Origin: Arabidopsis thaliana
Taxonomy: Eukaryota; Streptophyta; Magnoliopsida; Brassicales; Brassicaceae
Direction: 5' to 3'
Length of the DNA stretch: 64,000 nucleotides
Assembly (NCBI RefSeq): GCF_000001735.4
Contig: NC_003076.8
Coordinates: 21,889,835 to 21,953,834, forward strand
Part shown: piece by piece, positions 36,193 to 46,479 of the stretch
How the letters are laid out: each line of letters begins with the position of its first letter
How positions within the stretch are numbered: position 1 is the stretch's first letter
Notes under the pieces: generated by a model
The model's database searches: none
Seen by the model: only the letters and a program-made list of their open reading frames with translations
Told to the model about the DNA's origin: nothing
Program-made: the position numbers and the translations under genes

Positions 36193-37409
36193 GGTAAAGT
36201 ATAGGGATGTTGATGCAAATCATGGTGAAACGGTTCTGATACAGAACTACACCGAACATCATACTTAATAATTTTCTTTTTGCAATCTTCATGACGACAC
36301 TCGTATATGAAACCATCTGTATAGATCCCACAAGCTCCACACTCATGAAAAATATCTTTATTGATAAGTGTCGATGAAAGAGTGAGTTTATGGTTGTGCA
36401 ATAAATGTCGTTTCTTCCTAGGAAGGTTAGCACACGCTTCGTGAAGGATGAAATTACATTCCACACATCTGTAGCATGGATCACCGTTGATAGCAAGAAT
36501 GCAACACCGACATCGCATGTTAGCATCATCTATAACATAATTCTCATCCAATCTGAGAACATGCTCTTCATGACTAAAATGAATGATATCTCCCTTATCA
36601 TTAATTACCTTGAAAGGATCTTCGATTTCTTCTTCTTCCTCGGGCACATCTTCGAGCTCTAACCCATCCCACACTTCTTTTCTTGTTGCACATCTTGAAT
36701 GAACGGCATAACTAGGACAACGAGAGCATTTATAACCTCCATAGACGCAATTAATCATCTTCCGACAAACTCCACACTCCCAATCTCCTTCTTTTTTACC
36801 AAGATGAAAAGTATGAGATATGCGATGGTCATGCCGATTTATGCTTATGACTCGCGGTAGATTCTCAACACAATCTTTGTGGACCATCAGATTGCATTCA
36901 AGACATACGTAAGGATTGCGGTCGCCTTCCACACCACAAGCATTACAAGTAAAGGTGACTAGCCTTAGCAGGAGACTGAGGCTATGCTTGTGGTGTTTTG
37001 GTTCAGAAATTGTGAGTGGTGGCAGTGCAAACAAACATTCTATATCCACGTTTAAGTTGCATATAGTGCAACGAGCAAATAAAAATTCTAACTTACTTTG
37101 ACAAAAATGACAAGTGTTTTCATATATACGGCCAGATGATGTGAAAATATGAGTATACACCTTGAGAATGTGATTGCACAGAAAGGGTCGGTTGAGGGAA
37201 AGGCTGTTGATGCATTCGTCGTGTAACTTCAAGCCGCAATCCATACACTGATATCTGATGCGAGTGACTATTTCTCCTAGAAACGTAGAGAAAAGGCACA
37301 AAGAGCAAGAAGTCAAAAATTCAGAAGCATAACTTGATAAAGGATGATGATGAAACGGAACCATGATTTCAGATATGGTTTCCACTTCGAAATCATCAGT
37401 AGAAGACAT
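36150..37409 (-). CDS. DC1 domain protein 2, truncated by a frameshift
   Basis: Single exon starting MSSTDDFEV at 37409. The 419-aa product is the length I recall for AT5G54030. DC1 modules match the paralogues up to SVSEPFHHDLHQHP, then the frame changes to an unrelated tail (YTLPCKVRDDV...) and stops. The three paralogues keep one extra base at this place (around 36201) and continue for another ~150 residues. The N-terminal 120 residues differ strongly from the other copies, whereas the core (HSLSLLLRLVTFTCNACG onward) is almost identical to DC1 gene 4. The shortened protein may still bind zinc through its remaining modules. Confidence 0.85.
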   Translation of the reverse strand: MSSTDDFEVETISEIMVPFHHHPLSSYASEFLTSCSLCLFSTFLGEIVTRIRYQCMDCGLKLHDECINSLSLNRPFLCNHILKVYTHIFTSSGRIYENTCHFCQSKLEFLFARCTICNLNVDIECLFALPPLTISEPKHHKHSLSLLLRLVTFTCNACGVEGDRNPYVCLECNLMVHKDCVENLPRVISINRHDHRISHTFHLGKKEGDWECGVCRKMINCVYGGYKCSRCPSYAVHSRCATRKEVWDGLELEDVPEEEEEIEDPFKVINDKGDIIHFSHEEHVLRLDENYVIDDANMRCRCCILAINGDPCYRCVECNFILHEACANLPRKKRHLLHNHKLTLSSTLINKDIFHECGACGIYTDGFIYECRHEDCKKKIIKYDVRCSSVSEPFHHDLHQHPYTLPCKVRDDVRLVTKK

Positions 37410-37638
37410 TTTTACAATCAAAAAAGAAAAAAGAAAGAAGAAGTTTGAGTTTCAATTTTTGTCTTGCGAGCTTGTACTTAACTTCCTTTGAACTCCAGCT
37501 AATTGATCGGCCGCCAGCTCACTAAACAAACATATGCAAGTTTACATATTTTAGATTTTTTGTCTTCTTTTTTAAGTTGTTCCACCCAACAGCTGTGCAA
37601 TAATGATACAATGACTAATAATAATAATAAGAATAATA

Positions 37639-37736
37639 TATGACCTTCCAGTCACTTCCTACCCCTAAGCCAACGTCGTAACATGTAATTCATCGTGCTC
37701 CGCAGTTTGATTACCAAGGTCATCGCTATACGAAAT
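37639..37736 (-). repeat. DC1-upstream repeat copy 3
   Basis: Begins TATGACCTTCCAGTCACTT and ends near GGTCATCGC; diverged from copies 1 and 2 in its second half. Confidence 0.6.
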
Positions 37737-37885
37737 TATAAAACATACATGTCTCTGTTTTCTCTTTTTCCTTTTGAAGTCTGTGTTTCTTGGCTACTCC
37801 CATTAGCTTATTGGACTTTCATAATAAATTAACCAGTGATATATCTATCAACTACTCATGTAAGATTCTTGACATGTTAGTAGAT

Positions 37886-37890
<5 letters not shown>

Positions 37891-37941
<51 letters not shown>
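37891..37941. repeat. (AT)n microsatellite
   Basis: About 25 uninterrupted AT units between a TAGTAGATCTATA module and AGGTGGGTTG. Likely length-variable between accessions. Confidence 0.95.
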
Positions 37942-37943
<2 letters not shown>

Positions 37944-38045
37944 TGGGTTGACTTTGAAAATGAAGACAAATTATAGAAACCACACTAATTAGTAACAAAA
38001 TAGCTGGATAATAATAATAATACTGACTTATAAACTTATAATAAT

Positions 38046-38111
38046 ATATGACCTTCCAACCATTCTGCTACGACTAAGCCAACACAAAGTAACATGTAAG
38101 CCATCGTGCCT
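38046..38111 (-). repeat. DC1-upstream repeat copy 4, joined to UGT relic
   Basis: Runs from TATGACCTTCCAACC to CATCGTGCCTA and then passes without a gap into UGT79B1-like coding sequence (AAACAGAGTTCATG). The junction marks a deletion or recombination breakpoint. Confidence 0.65.
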
Positions 38112-38670
38112 AAACAGAGTTCATGAAACTGATCTATTGTCTACAACCGGTTGGCTACCGAAGCACAGAACAGAACGAACCGGGGTCGAGTTTGGCTTAG
38201 CCACTCCGACCACTGAGGCTCTAAGGAGGGCTGATTAGGTTGGTCTCCTGCAGGCAGAATTTGATTTTATGACATACACGGATCAGCCTGGCCCTTATTT
38301 TTAAAAAAATCAGCACAGAACAAAAGAAAGTTTCTACATACCTAAAAGGATATCATCATTTACCCATATAAAAAGTTGATTGATTCATCTAGAGGATGGT
38401 TAGATGAATTAAGATATTGATCATATTTGGTGAGTAATTAGTGGATTAGTTGAATAAATCAAGTTTTTATCTTGTCCTGATTTTTCTCTCCGCAGCAGGG
38501 ACAAGAGACAGTGCGATTGACGCAGCGCTAACGATGTTGAAGCAAACGGTTTTAGCACCGATCGGTTTAGCAATTTCCGGTATCCAATGGGCAGAGTCAT
38601 AGAAAACCAAGTCCGGTTTGATTGTACGGAAAATGGTCTCGACCTCTGGCCGGGTTTGGTCCAAAACACA
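38110..38670 (-). pseudogene. two UGT79B1-like fragments
   Basis: Fragment 1 (38110-38265) matches 47575-47725 of UGT79B1 with many changes. Fragment 2 (38480-38670) matches 48000-48180 with only about two differences in 180 bp. Between them lie ~215 bp of unrelated AT-rich DNA, where the gene has over 250 bp of coding sequence. The two pieces differ greatly in age or one was overwritten by gene conversion from UGT79B1. Confidence 0.85.
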
Positions 38671-39012
38671 AAAGGAAAACTTACATATTTAGATAACTTC
38701 TAAATATAACATTGTTCATAATCTCTTTAAGATATTGCAAAAGTTTTTTTTTATTTTTTATTTTTATTGCTAAAGTTATCTTTCAAGCTTATGTCGACAT
38801 TCAGTTCCATCATTCACAAATGCATAATGTGAGATTGGCTCCAATCGTCTATATATATAGATAAGATTTATGCCTAATCGTTGTGTTTAGCTCTTACATG
38901 AAAAATCAAGAAGTATGGAATCCATTAATATCCAAAAGAAAACAAATAATATTCTCAATACATACAATGCACAATACAATAAAAATTTGAAAATAGTTCG
39001 TAATAGAATATG

Positions 39013-40803
39013 TTAAAAGACTCTCAAGTCCCAGTCCCGAAGTCCGATGTCGAGAGCGAATCTATAAGGTGAAACTGCAAAATTAAACTCCTTTGGGCAG
39101 AGATCTTTTGAACAATACCAAATACCAAGATCTTCTTCTGTACCCTTTATGAAGAAGGGGAACTTGCAACGTAATTCACACTTGGTGCAGATAGGTCGAG
39201 TAGCACCATTGTTAGGATGTACTTCCATCCTAGGACCTGGGCATCCGACTTTGGTATAATAGCAATCCCCAAGTACACAATCAATATGGAGACTTAGCCC
39301 ACAATCATCACAAGTATAGTAAAATACACTCGGGTCTGTCTTTGTCTCACAAATATCACACCACAAGTCACCACTTGCACTTCCCACACCTTGACATAGT
39401 GACAGATAATGATCATCACATCTGTGTTTTACCTTTCTTGGTAAAGCAGCGCACCTCGTGCATAAAGAGTAATCATCACAAACCGTACAATTCAAGGGAT
39501 TCCAATCTATTTTTCTTTTACAAGCGTGACATTTATTGGTTTTCTCCAACGTAAAATATAAGGGATGTTGATGCAGATCATGGTGAAACGGTTCCGATAC
39601 AGAACTACACCGAACATCGTACGTAAAACTAATACTTTTGCAACCTTCATGAAGACACTCGTAAATGAAACCATTAGTTTTTATGTCACAAGCTTTACAT
39701 CTCAAAAAACGGTTACCTGTCGATGAAAGAGTGAGTTTATGCTTATGCAATAAATGTCGCATTTTTCGAGGAAGATTCGCACACGCTTTGTGAAGGATGA
39801 AATCACATTCAACGCATCTGTAGCATGGGTCACCGTTGATAGCAAGAACGCAACACCGACAACGCATGTTAGCATCATCCGTTACATAAATCTCGTCCAA
39901 TCTGAGAACATGCTCTTCATGACTAAAATGAATGATATCTCCCTTTTCATTAATTACCTTGAATGGATCTTCGATTTCTTCTTCTTCTTCGGGCACATCT
40001 TCGAGCTCTAAACCATCCCACACTTCGTATCTTGTTGCACATCTTGAATGAACGGCATAACTAGGACAACGAGAGCATTTATAACCTCCATAGACCCAAT
40101 TGATCGTCTTCCGACAAACTCCACACTCCCAATCTCCTTCTCCTTGACCAAGGTGAAAAGTATGAGATATGCGATGGTCATGACGATTTATGCTTATGAC
40201 TCGCGGTAGATTCTGAACACACTCTTTGTGGACCATCAAATTGCATTCAAGACATACGTAAGGATTGCGGTCATCTACCACACCACAAGCATTACAAGTA
40301 AAGGTGACTAACCTTAACAAGAGGGTGAGACTATGCTCGTGGTGTTTTGGTTCGAAAATTGCGAGTGGTGGTCCCAATGCCATTAAACATTTTTTATCCA
40401 CGTTTATGTTGCATATCGTGCAACGAGCAAAGAAAGACGGAAGATTACGTAGCCGAGCAAAGAAAGACGTAAGCTTACGTCGACAAAAATGACAAGAAAG
40501 GTCGTCTTTACGGTCAGGGTCAGGCCACGCGAAGGTATTACGGTAGATCTTGAGAACGTGATTGCATAGAAATGGCCGGTTGAGGAAGAGGTGGTCAACG
40601 CATTCTTTGTGCAACGTCAAGCCACAATCCGTACACTCGTAACTGATACAAGTAACACTTCTTCTTAGCCATGAAGAGTTCTTAGAGAAAGAGCACAAAG
40701 AGCAAGATTCCAAAAAAATACAATAAGAACTTGACATAGGATGATCATGAAAAGGAACCGTGAGTTTAGGCATGGTGGCTAGTTGGAAATCATCAGGAGT
40801 CAT
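39013..40803 (-). CDS. DC1 domain protein 3
   Basis: Single exon. The start at 40803 (MTPDDFQLATMPKLTVPFH) is chosen by alignment of PFHDHP with the paralogues, although the frame is open to 40905. Product 596 aa, probably AT5G54040. It is the longest of the four copies. It contains a short tandem duplication near residues 130-150 (SFFARLRNLPSFFARC) and a longer C terminus ending in RDWDLRVF. The DC1 module order and the acidic linker (EDVPEEEEEIEDPFKVINEKGD) match the other copies. Cys/His zinc positions are intact throughout, so the gene looks functional. Role unknown. Confidence 0.9.
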   Translation of the reverse strand: MTPDDFQLATMPKLTVPFHDHPMSSSYCIFLESCSLCSFSKNSSWLRRSVTCISYECTDCGLTLHKECVDHLFLNRPFLCNHVLKIYRNTFAWPDPDRKDDLSCHFCRRKLTSFFARLRNLPSFFARCTICNINVDKKCLMALGPPLAIFEPKHHEHSLTLLLRLVTFTCNACGVVDDRNPYVCLECNLMVHKECVQNLPRVISINRHDHRISHTFHLGQGEGDWECGVCRKTINWVYGGYKCSRCPSYAVHSRCATRYEVWDGLELEDVPEEEEEIEDPFKVINEKGDIIHFSHEEHVLRLDEIYVTDDANMRCRCCVLAINGDPCYRCVECDFILHKACANLPRKMRHLLHKHKLTLSSTGNRFLRCKACDIKTNGFIYECLHEGCKSISFTYDVRCSSVSEPFHHDLHQHPLYFTLEKTNKCHACKRKIDWNPLNCTVCDDYSLCTRCAALPRKVKHRCDDHYLSLCQGVGSASGDLWCDICETKTDPSVFYYTCDDCGLSLHIDCVLGDCYYTKVGCPGPRMEVHPNNGATRPICTKCELRCKFPFFIKGTEEDLGIWYCSKDLCPKEFNFAVSPYRFALDIGLRDWDLRVF

Positions 40804-41116
40804 TTTTGTATATTCAAAGAAGAAAATAAAAAGCAGAAGTTGAGTTATAATTTTGTCCTGTGAGCTCCTCATTATGTAGTACTTAACTTCCTTGGAACTC
40901 ATCAATTAATTTTTAGTTTATTTTCTTTGTACCAATGGTAATTGATGGCCGACACTGCCGGCTAATTAATATAAATTATATATATACATATATATACGCA
41001 ACTTTACAAGTTGTACGAAATATTTACTTGTTTGGGTTTCTTGGCAACTTCAACTAAACTACACGTAAGATTCTTGAAAATTTTGATAGGTATATATCAT
41101 AAAAGAAAATTACAAT

Positions 41117-41203
41117 ATATAACCTTTTCTAGCCACTCTACTATGATTAGGCCATCGTGCCTACAACTTCAAATTACCAAAGTCGTCGCCTTGTTCAGAA
41201 TTT
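41117..41203 (-). repeat. DC1-upstream repeat copy 5
   Basis: Diverged at its start, but CATCGTGCCTACAACTTC and TTACCAAAGTCGTCGCC are the same as in copies 2 and 6. It lies ~310 bp before DC1 gene 3. Confidence 0.65.
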
Positions 41204-41489
41204 ATAAGTAAATAAACATATACTCCCAAATTGATATAATATACTACTTTTTATTTATTTTATCTTTGCTAAATAATATAATCATCTACTACTTGTTTGG
41301 TTTTCTTGACTTTCGCACAAATAATAAATAACTGATGAATTGATGATGACGATTTGCCTCATGTAAGATTCTTGACATTTTCGTAGATCAGTTATATATC
41401 ATAGCTGAATTTTTCTCCGACCAATGATTTTCCCTTGCTAACTCTATTTTGCCTTCTTCTTTTCGTATACGTAAACACTTTGATTAGAG

Positions 41490-42110
41490 TTTTTTTTTTT
41501 TTTTTTTTTTGAAATTAAAGTTTAAATTGTATTCAACAGAAAAAAAAACATTTCTACAAATAATTCATTGGTTTATTAACAACTGAATAATTACGATAGA
41601 AACGTTTTTTGCAAACCACATCTGTAGCCTTATTAAAAAAAAAATACATCTTTTTTTTTTGCTAAAAATGTAAATATTTCATATAATGAAAAAGTTTTTA
41701 GAATTACATGAAGTAGATCCTATGGTTTGGTCCCATGGCAAAAAAAGATAAAAAAACATGGAAGAAAAACAATCGGTCCATTGAAAAAAAAACATATTTA
41801 GCCCTTCCTCGTCTCTTTGGTCCCCCTTTCAAAGATTGAGCTGAGGCTGTTTCTAACGTACTTGTCGATGAGCTTGATCAAACGAGTATGAGATGAGTGA
41901 TTTTCTCCATGTCTTTAAGCATTTCTCTCAAGCCAAATGTGGTATAAGGTTGCTTGGAAAACATACCGTAGAGAGACGTGATTATATTAGACGATCCCAA
42001 TCAGTCGAACAGTCATTTACTTGGGTTAGAACTCGCCAAATTTCAGCTGACTACTCGTCTACTCATTACTGGCAAGAGAAGAAGAGATGACACCTTGTCT
42101 CTTCAGAATA
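41490..42110 (-). mobile_element. degenerate 5'-truncated LINE, minus strand
   Basis: Begins (plus-strand view) with a T22-type run at 41491-41513, the poly(A) tail of a minus-strand element; a second T-run lies at 41651-41662. The minus strand of about 41840-42060 encodes the same ORF2 C-terminal motif as the 35.2-kb LINE (YVFQATLYHIWLERNA, LIKLIDKYVRNSLSSI) with an in-frame stop and shifts. The paralogous spacer at 34480-34545 lacks the whole segment, so it is an insertion between AACTCTATTTTGCC... and AAAATTCGACTTTC. It may be two nested insertions. Confidence 0.7.
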
Positions 42111-42299
42111 GGGAAAATTCGACTTTCAAATATCACTAAAGCCCCAACTTTGTATCGTTTTTCTCAAACATTTTTGGGTATTATTTTTGCATCTGTCCAC
42201 AAACACAACGTTTACCAACGGTTGCCTTTAAATAGGATTGACATGTCACATGTGTCTTTTCATAAAGTTTTATAAGTTTATAACATATAGATATTATTG

Positions 42300-43290
42300 A
42301 AATGAACTCATGAATTCACAAGTTCAACTAAATTCTGTCCAAACATATTAATATAACCATCTGCAAAACTAGAGCCAGTCAAAACACATCTCCACTAGTC
42401 ATGATTCTTTCTCACTTTCTAACCGACCTCACTACCTTCCTCCATCACACTCTTTACTGCGATCTCCAAGCTCCACCGCGAGAACCACCCATTCTCTTGC
42501 CTCTCCACTTCAATCGCCACCTCCATCTCCTCCGTCATCAGCCTCGCGTTCAATATTTGCAAACCGTACTGTGAAACCAAAACAATCTAACAATCACTCA
42601 TCAAAGACTCCCACATTGACCTAAACCCGCATTGGCTAACAAAATATCTCACTGAAGGATGCTTTAACACCAACGGTTTGCTGAATCCTATCTCCATATA
42701 CAACGCTTCCTCGACGGTTGATACACTCGAAGGAGACGTAATTGCAACCAGAAACGGAAAACCGGTTGATTCTAGCCCTAAACAGAGTTCTTGAACTATC
42801 TTGTCTACAACGGGTTGGCTACCGAAAGCGCAGAACACAACCTAACCGTGGTTGAATTTGGCTAGCCACTCCACCCATTGAGGCTCTAAGGAGGGCTGAT
42901 TAGGTTGGGATCCAGGGAGAACCGGTCCGGGTCCGGTTAGGTAACCCGGTTTGCTGTATTGGCTACTGATGTCACAGAATTTTCATTCTCATTGCGGTAA
43001 CTTTCCCGTCAAGGAAAGAACCAATCCCCTCCGCGCACGCAAGACGACTTTCGAGACGTCTTAGCTAACTCCTCCCCTCTCTCTCTCGGCGCTTTAGCAA
43101 TTTCCGTTATCCAATGGGCAGAGTCGTAGAAAACCAAGTCCGGTGTTGATTGTACGGAAAATTGTCTCAACCTCTGCCCGGGTTTGTGGCCTTTTTCAGC
43201 TAGTTTGTTAGTCAGATGCAAAAATGCAGTCATGTGACCAAAACCAAACCATGGAACATAAAAGCATGAAACTTTGACACCATATCTGTT
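42300..43290 (-). pseudogene. chimeric UGT79B pseudogene
   Basis: From 42325 to about 43187 it matches UGT79B1 (C terminus to mid N-terminal half) with several deletions and in-frame stops. From about 43188 to 43290 it instead matches the first ~30 codons and leader of UGT79B6 (TTAGTCAGATGCAAAAATGC...). The 5' flank 43290-43828 also matches that of UGT79B6. It is therefore a dead hybrid of the two gene types. The PSPG region has lost key residues. Confidence 0.85.
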
Positions 43291-43828
43291 CTTTTGTTCT
43301 TCTGCTTTGTCTTCTGAACTTCTTCTTAGAGTTTATATGTTTCTGTTTATGAGAGTACTGGTATGAATTGAATGATTCAATTGTATTACGAATATGTCAA
43401 ATCTTTAGTTTTGATTACTTTACTATCTATATTTAAGTTGTTTATAATCTGTAGTTTCCTTTTGTTATTTAATTTCCAGAAATTACTCCCTAAAATCTAT
43501 GGTATATGTCTACAAAATTAACTGCAATAATTATTAGCTTCTGGAAGCTTTATTTACATTCAACGTTGTTTCTAATATGCCAACGACTGCCAAGTATACA
43601 ATTGCAAAGAATTAATTAATTTATTTTTGGTAGGAAAGAATTGATTAACTTATGTAATTTCCCCTTTTTATTCTCATTTTTTTCTTCATAAAATATACTA
43701 TCATGCGAAAGAAAATAAAAATTGGAATATAATTCTTAACATCAAATGTTGAAAAACTTTTAAAAGCACACTGTTTTACAATATAGACAAAGAATGTCAA
43801 ACATAAATGTGAATAGTTATAACTAGTC

Positions 43829-46136
43829 CTACCTTGGGCATAAGTCTATTGAACAAACATAAAGAGCAGATTGTTCTTTTGTACCCCTAACGAAGAAGGG
43901 GAACTTGCAACGAAATCCACAACGGGCGCAAGAAGGTCGAGTAGCACCATTGTTAGGATGTATCTCCATCTCAGGGTTTTGGTGTCCTAGCTTCATATAA
44001 TATAAATCTCCAAGTACACAATCAATATGGAGACTTAGCCCACACTCATCACAAGTATAGTAACGTACGCTCGGATCTGTCTTCGTCTCACAAATATCAC
44101 ACCACAAGTCACCACTTGCGTTTCCCACACCTTGACATAGTGACAGAAAATGATCATCACACCTGTGTTTTACCTTTCTTGGTAAAGTAGCGCACCTCAT
44201 GCATAAAGAGTATTCATCACAGACCGTACAATTTAAGGGATCATCTTTTATTTCTTTGTTACAAGCTTGACATCGTCTAGAACTTTGCAAGGTAAAATAT
44301 AAGGGATGTTGATGTAAATCATGGTGAAACGGTTCCGATACCGAACTACATCGAACATCATAGGCGTTCTTATTTTCGCAATCTTCATGAAGACACTCGT
44401 ATATGAAACCATCTGTATAGATTCGACAAGCACTACACTCAAGAAAATTATCTTCATCAATACGCCTAGATGAAAGAGTGAGTTTATGGTTGTGCAATAA
44501 ATGTCGCCTCTTCCGAGGAAGATTAGCACACGCTTTATGAAGGATGAAATCACATTCCATGCATTTGTAGCATGGATCACCATTGATAGCAAGAATGCAA
44601 CACCGACAGCGCATGTTAGCATCATCCGTAACATAATTCTCATCCAATCTGAGAATATGCTTTTCATGACTAAAATGAACAATATCTCCCTTTTCATTAA
44701 TTACCTTGAATGGATCTTTGATTTCTTCTTCTTCTTCGGGCACATCTTCGAGCTCTAACCCATCCCACACTTCTTTTTTTGTTGCACATTTTGAATGAAC
44801 GGCATAACTAGGACAACGAGAGCATTTATAGCCTCCATAGACCCAATTAATCATCTTTCGACAAACTCCACACTCCCAATCTCCTTCTTTTTCACCAAGA
44901 TGAAAAGTATGAGATATGCGATGGTCATGCCGATTTATGCTTATGACTCGCGGTAGATTCTCAACACAATCTTTGTGGACCATCAGATTGCATTCAAGAC
45001 ATACGTAAGGATTGCGGTCGCCTTCCACACCACAAGCATTACAAGTAAAGGTGACTAGCCTTAGCAGGAGACTGAGGCTATGCTTGTGGTGTTTTGGTTC
45101 AGAAATTGTGAGTGGTGGTGGCTCCGCCACACATCCTATATGCAGGCTTATGTTGCATATCGTGCAACGAAGAAACATATGATGAACCTCAAATCGACAA
45201 AAATGACAAAGGTCGTCAACTATACTGTCAAGTGGTGAGATAGTGCTAACAAAGATCTTGAGAATGTGATTGCATATAAATGGCTGATTGAATAAGCGGT
45301 CAACGCAGTCTTTGTGCATCATAATGTCGCACTCCTTGCAATGATAGTTGATGTTATTGGATATTCGCAGGGCCGGTCCGTGGTATTCAGATGTCCTATA
45401 CCACCAAAAAAAGCCATGCTCTTTAAAAAATTTTCTTTTTTGTAATATCATAAATAATATTAATACAAAATTGTCATACTGAAACTTAAAAAACAGTGAT
45501 TAATTCAATAAGCAGTTTATAAAGAAAGAAAAAAATGGTAAAATCACAAATAATATTAATATACCTTAGTAAGCTTGAATCAATGGAAAAATAAAATTTT
45601 GTAAGCGTTTAGGATATTATTTTATTTTAAAACCAAAATTTTACTAATAAAATTTGTTAACAACACATTTTACTATAATTTTATTAACTGAAATGCTAAA
45701 CCCCAATGTATGGTAAAATAAACCCCAACAAATTAAAAAAAACACTTAAAATTTTGTATATGAATATGAAATTATATTTAAAAATTCTAAAACTTAACAA
45801 TTATTTTTGAAAAGTTATATTTTAAAATTCAACAAATTCAAATTAAAAAAAAAAACCTCGCCAATAAATTCAAAAAATTTAAAAAAACTTAGAAAATTTT
45901 GTTTTAACATATAAGACCTAAATTTTCTTAAAACAAATATGCCTTTTATAATTTTATTACCTAAACCATGGCTCCACTTCATTCTGCCATACGCCGGACC
46001 TGAATACTTGCCAACTGAGGGAATGATAATGAGAGCACAATGAGCAGTAAAATTCAGCAGCAACAGGATCATCACAACATGATAAAGGATGATCATGAAA
46101 CGGAAAGGTGACTACTTCGACATCAGTAGAAGACAT
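43829..46136 (-). CDS. DC1 domain protein 4 with TE-derived intron
   Basis: Two exons: 45961-46136 and 43829-45395, giving 580 aa, the length I remember for AT5G54050. The donor (TTTAG|GTAATA) and acceptor (GGTATAG|GACATC) both lie inside a 635-bp hAT-like insertion at 45368-46002, and the frame is kept. The paralogues have no intron. Removing the element and one target-site copy would leave an uninterrupted frame (..SLSWQVF-NNINYHCKEC..), which supports this reading. The spliced protein thus carries about 26 extra residues (RSGVWQNEVEPWFR, then TSEYHGPALRIS) between the first DC1 Cys pair and its partner. The remaining DC1 modules and acidic linker are intact and closest to DC1 gene 2. Confidence 0.88.
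45368..46002. mobile_element. non-autonomous hAT-like DNA transposon
   Basis: 635-bp AT-rich insertion with short inverted ends: CAGGGCCGG at the left and CCGGACCTG at the right (8 of 9 complementary). It is flanked by diverged 8-bp direct repeats GATATTCG (45360-45367) and AATACTTG (46003-46010). An 8-bp target-site duplication and CAGG..CCGG ends fit the hAT superfamily. There is no transposase frame. It sits in the first module of DC1 gene 4 and supplies that gene's only intron. TSD mismatches (3 of 8) suggest some age. Confidence 0.75.
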
Positions 46137-46282
46137 TTTTTTCTAATAAAAATTATAAGAACAAAAAGAGAGAAAGCAGTTGAGTTTCAGTTTCATTGGA
46201 ACTCATTTAATGGTAATTGGCGCATACTGCCAGCTAATCGAAAATAAAAAATAAACAAACCAACTAATAGTAATAACAATAA

Positions 46283-46445
46283 GATATGACCTCAGTCCCC
46301 AGTCATTTAAATACGATCTAGACAGAGTTGTAATGTGCCAAAGTCGTCGCATTCTTAAGAATTCTTCTTCTTTATTTTTATTTATTGTCGACATCGTGCC
46401 TACAACTTCAGATTACCAAAGTCGTCGCCTCTTGTTCAGAATTTT
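46283..46445 (-). repeat. DC1-upstream repeat copy 6
   Basis: Partly duplicated copy: the CAAAGTCGTCGC motif occurs twice (46338-46350 and 46418-46430) around a TTATTTTTATTTATT insertion. It lies ~150 bp before DC1 gene 4. Confidence 0.65.
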
Positions 46446-46479
46446 AAAAAAAAAAATAAAAAAATACCAAACTGAAATA

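Larger units (their letters stand above)
37410..39012. other. spacer between DC1 genes 2 and 3
   Basis: Contains two DC1-upstream repeat copies (37639-37736, 38046-38111), a 51-bp (AT)n microsatellite at 37891-37941 and two UGT79B1-like fragments (38110-38265, 38480-38670). The stretch 38700-39010 includes a diverged DC1 3' flank. No intact gene. Confidence 0.6.
40804..42299. other. spacer upstream of DC1 gene 3
   Basis: Contains DC1-upstream repeat copy 5 (41117-41203), two TAAGATTCTTGA modules (41064, 41360), a LINE-type insertion (41490-42110) and, from 42112, the 3' flank of the UGT79B1-like relic. No intact gene. Confidence 0.6.

Noticed and set aside
41893-42090. 65-codon plus-strand frame
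   Set aside because: It is antisense to the decayed LINE ORF2 end on the minus strand.
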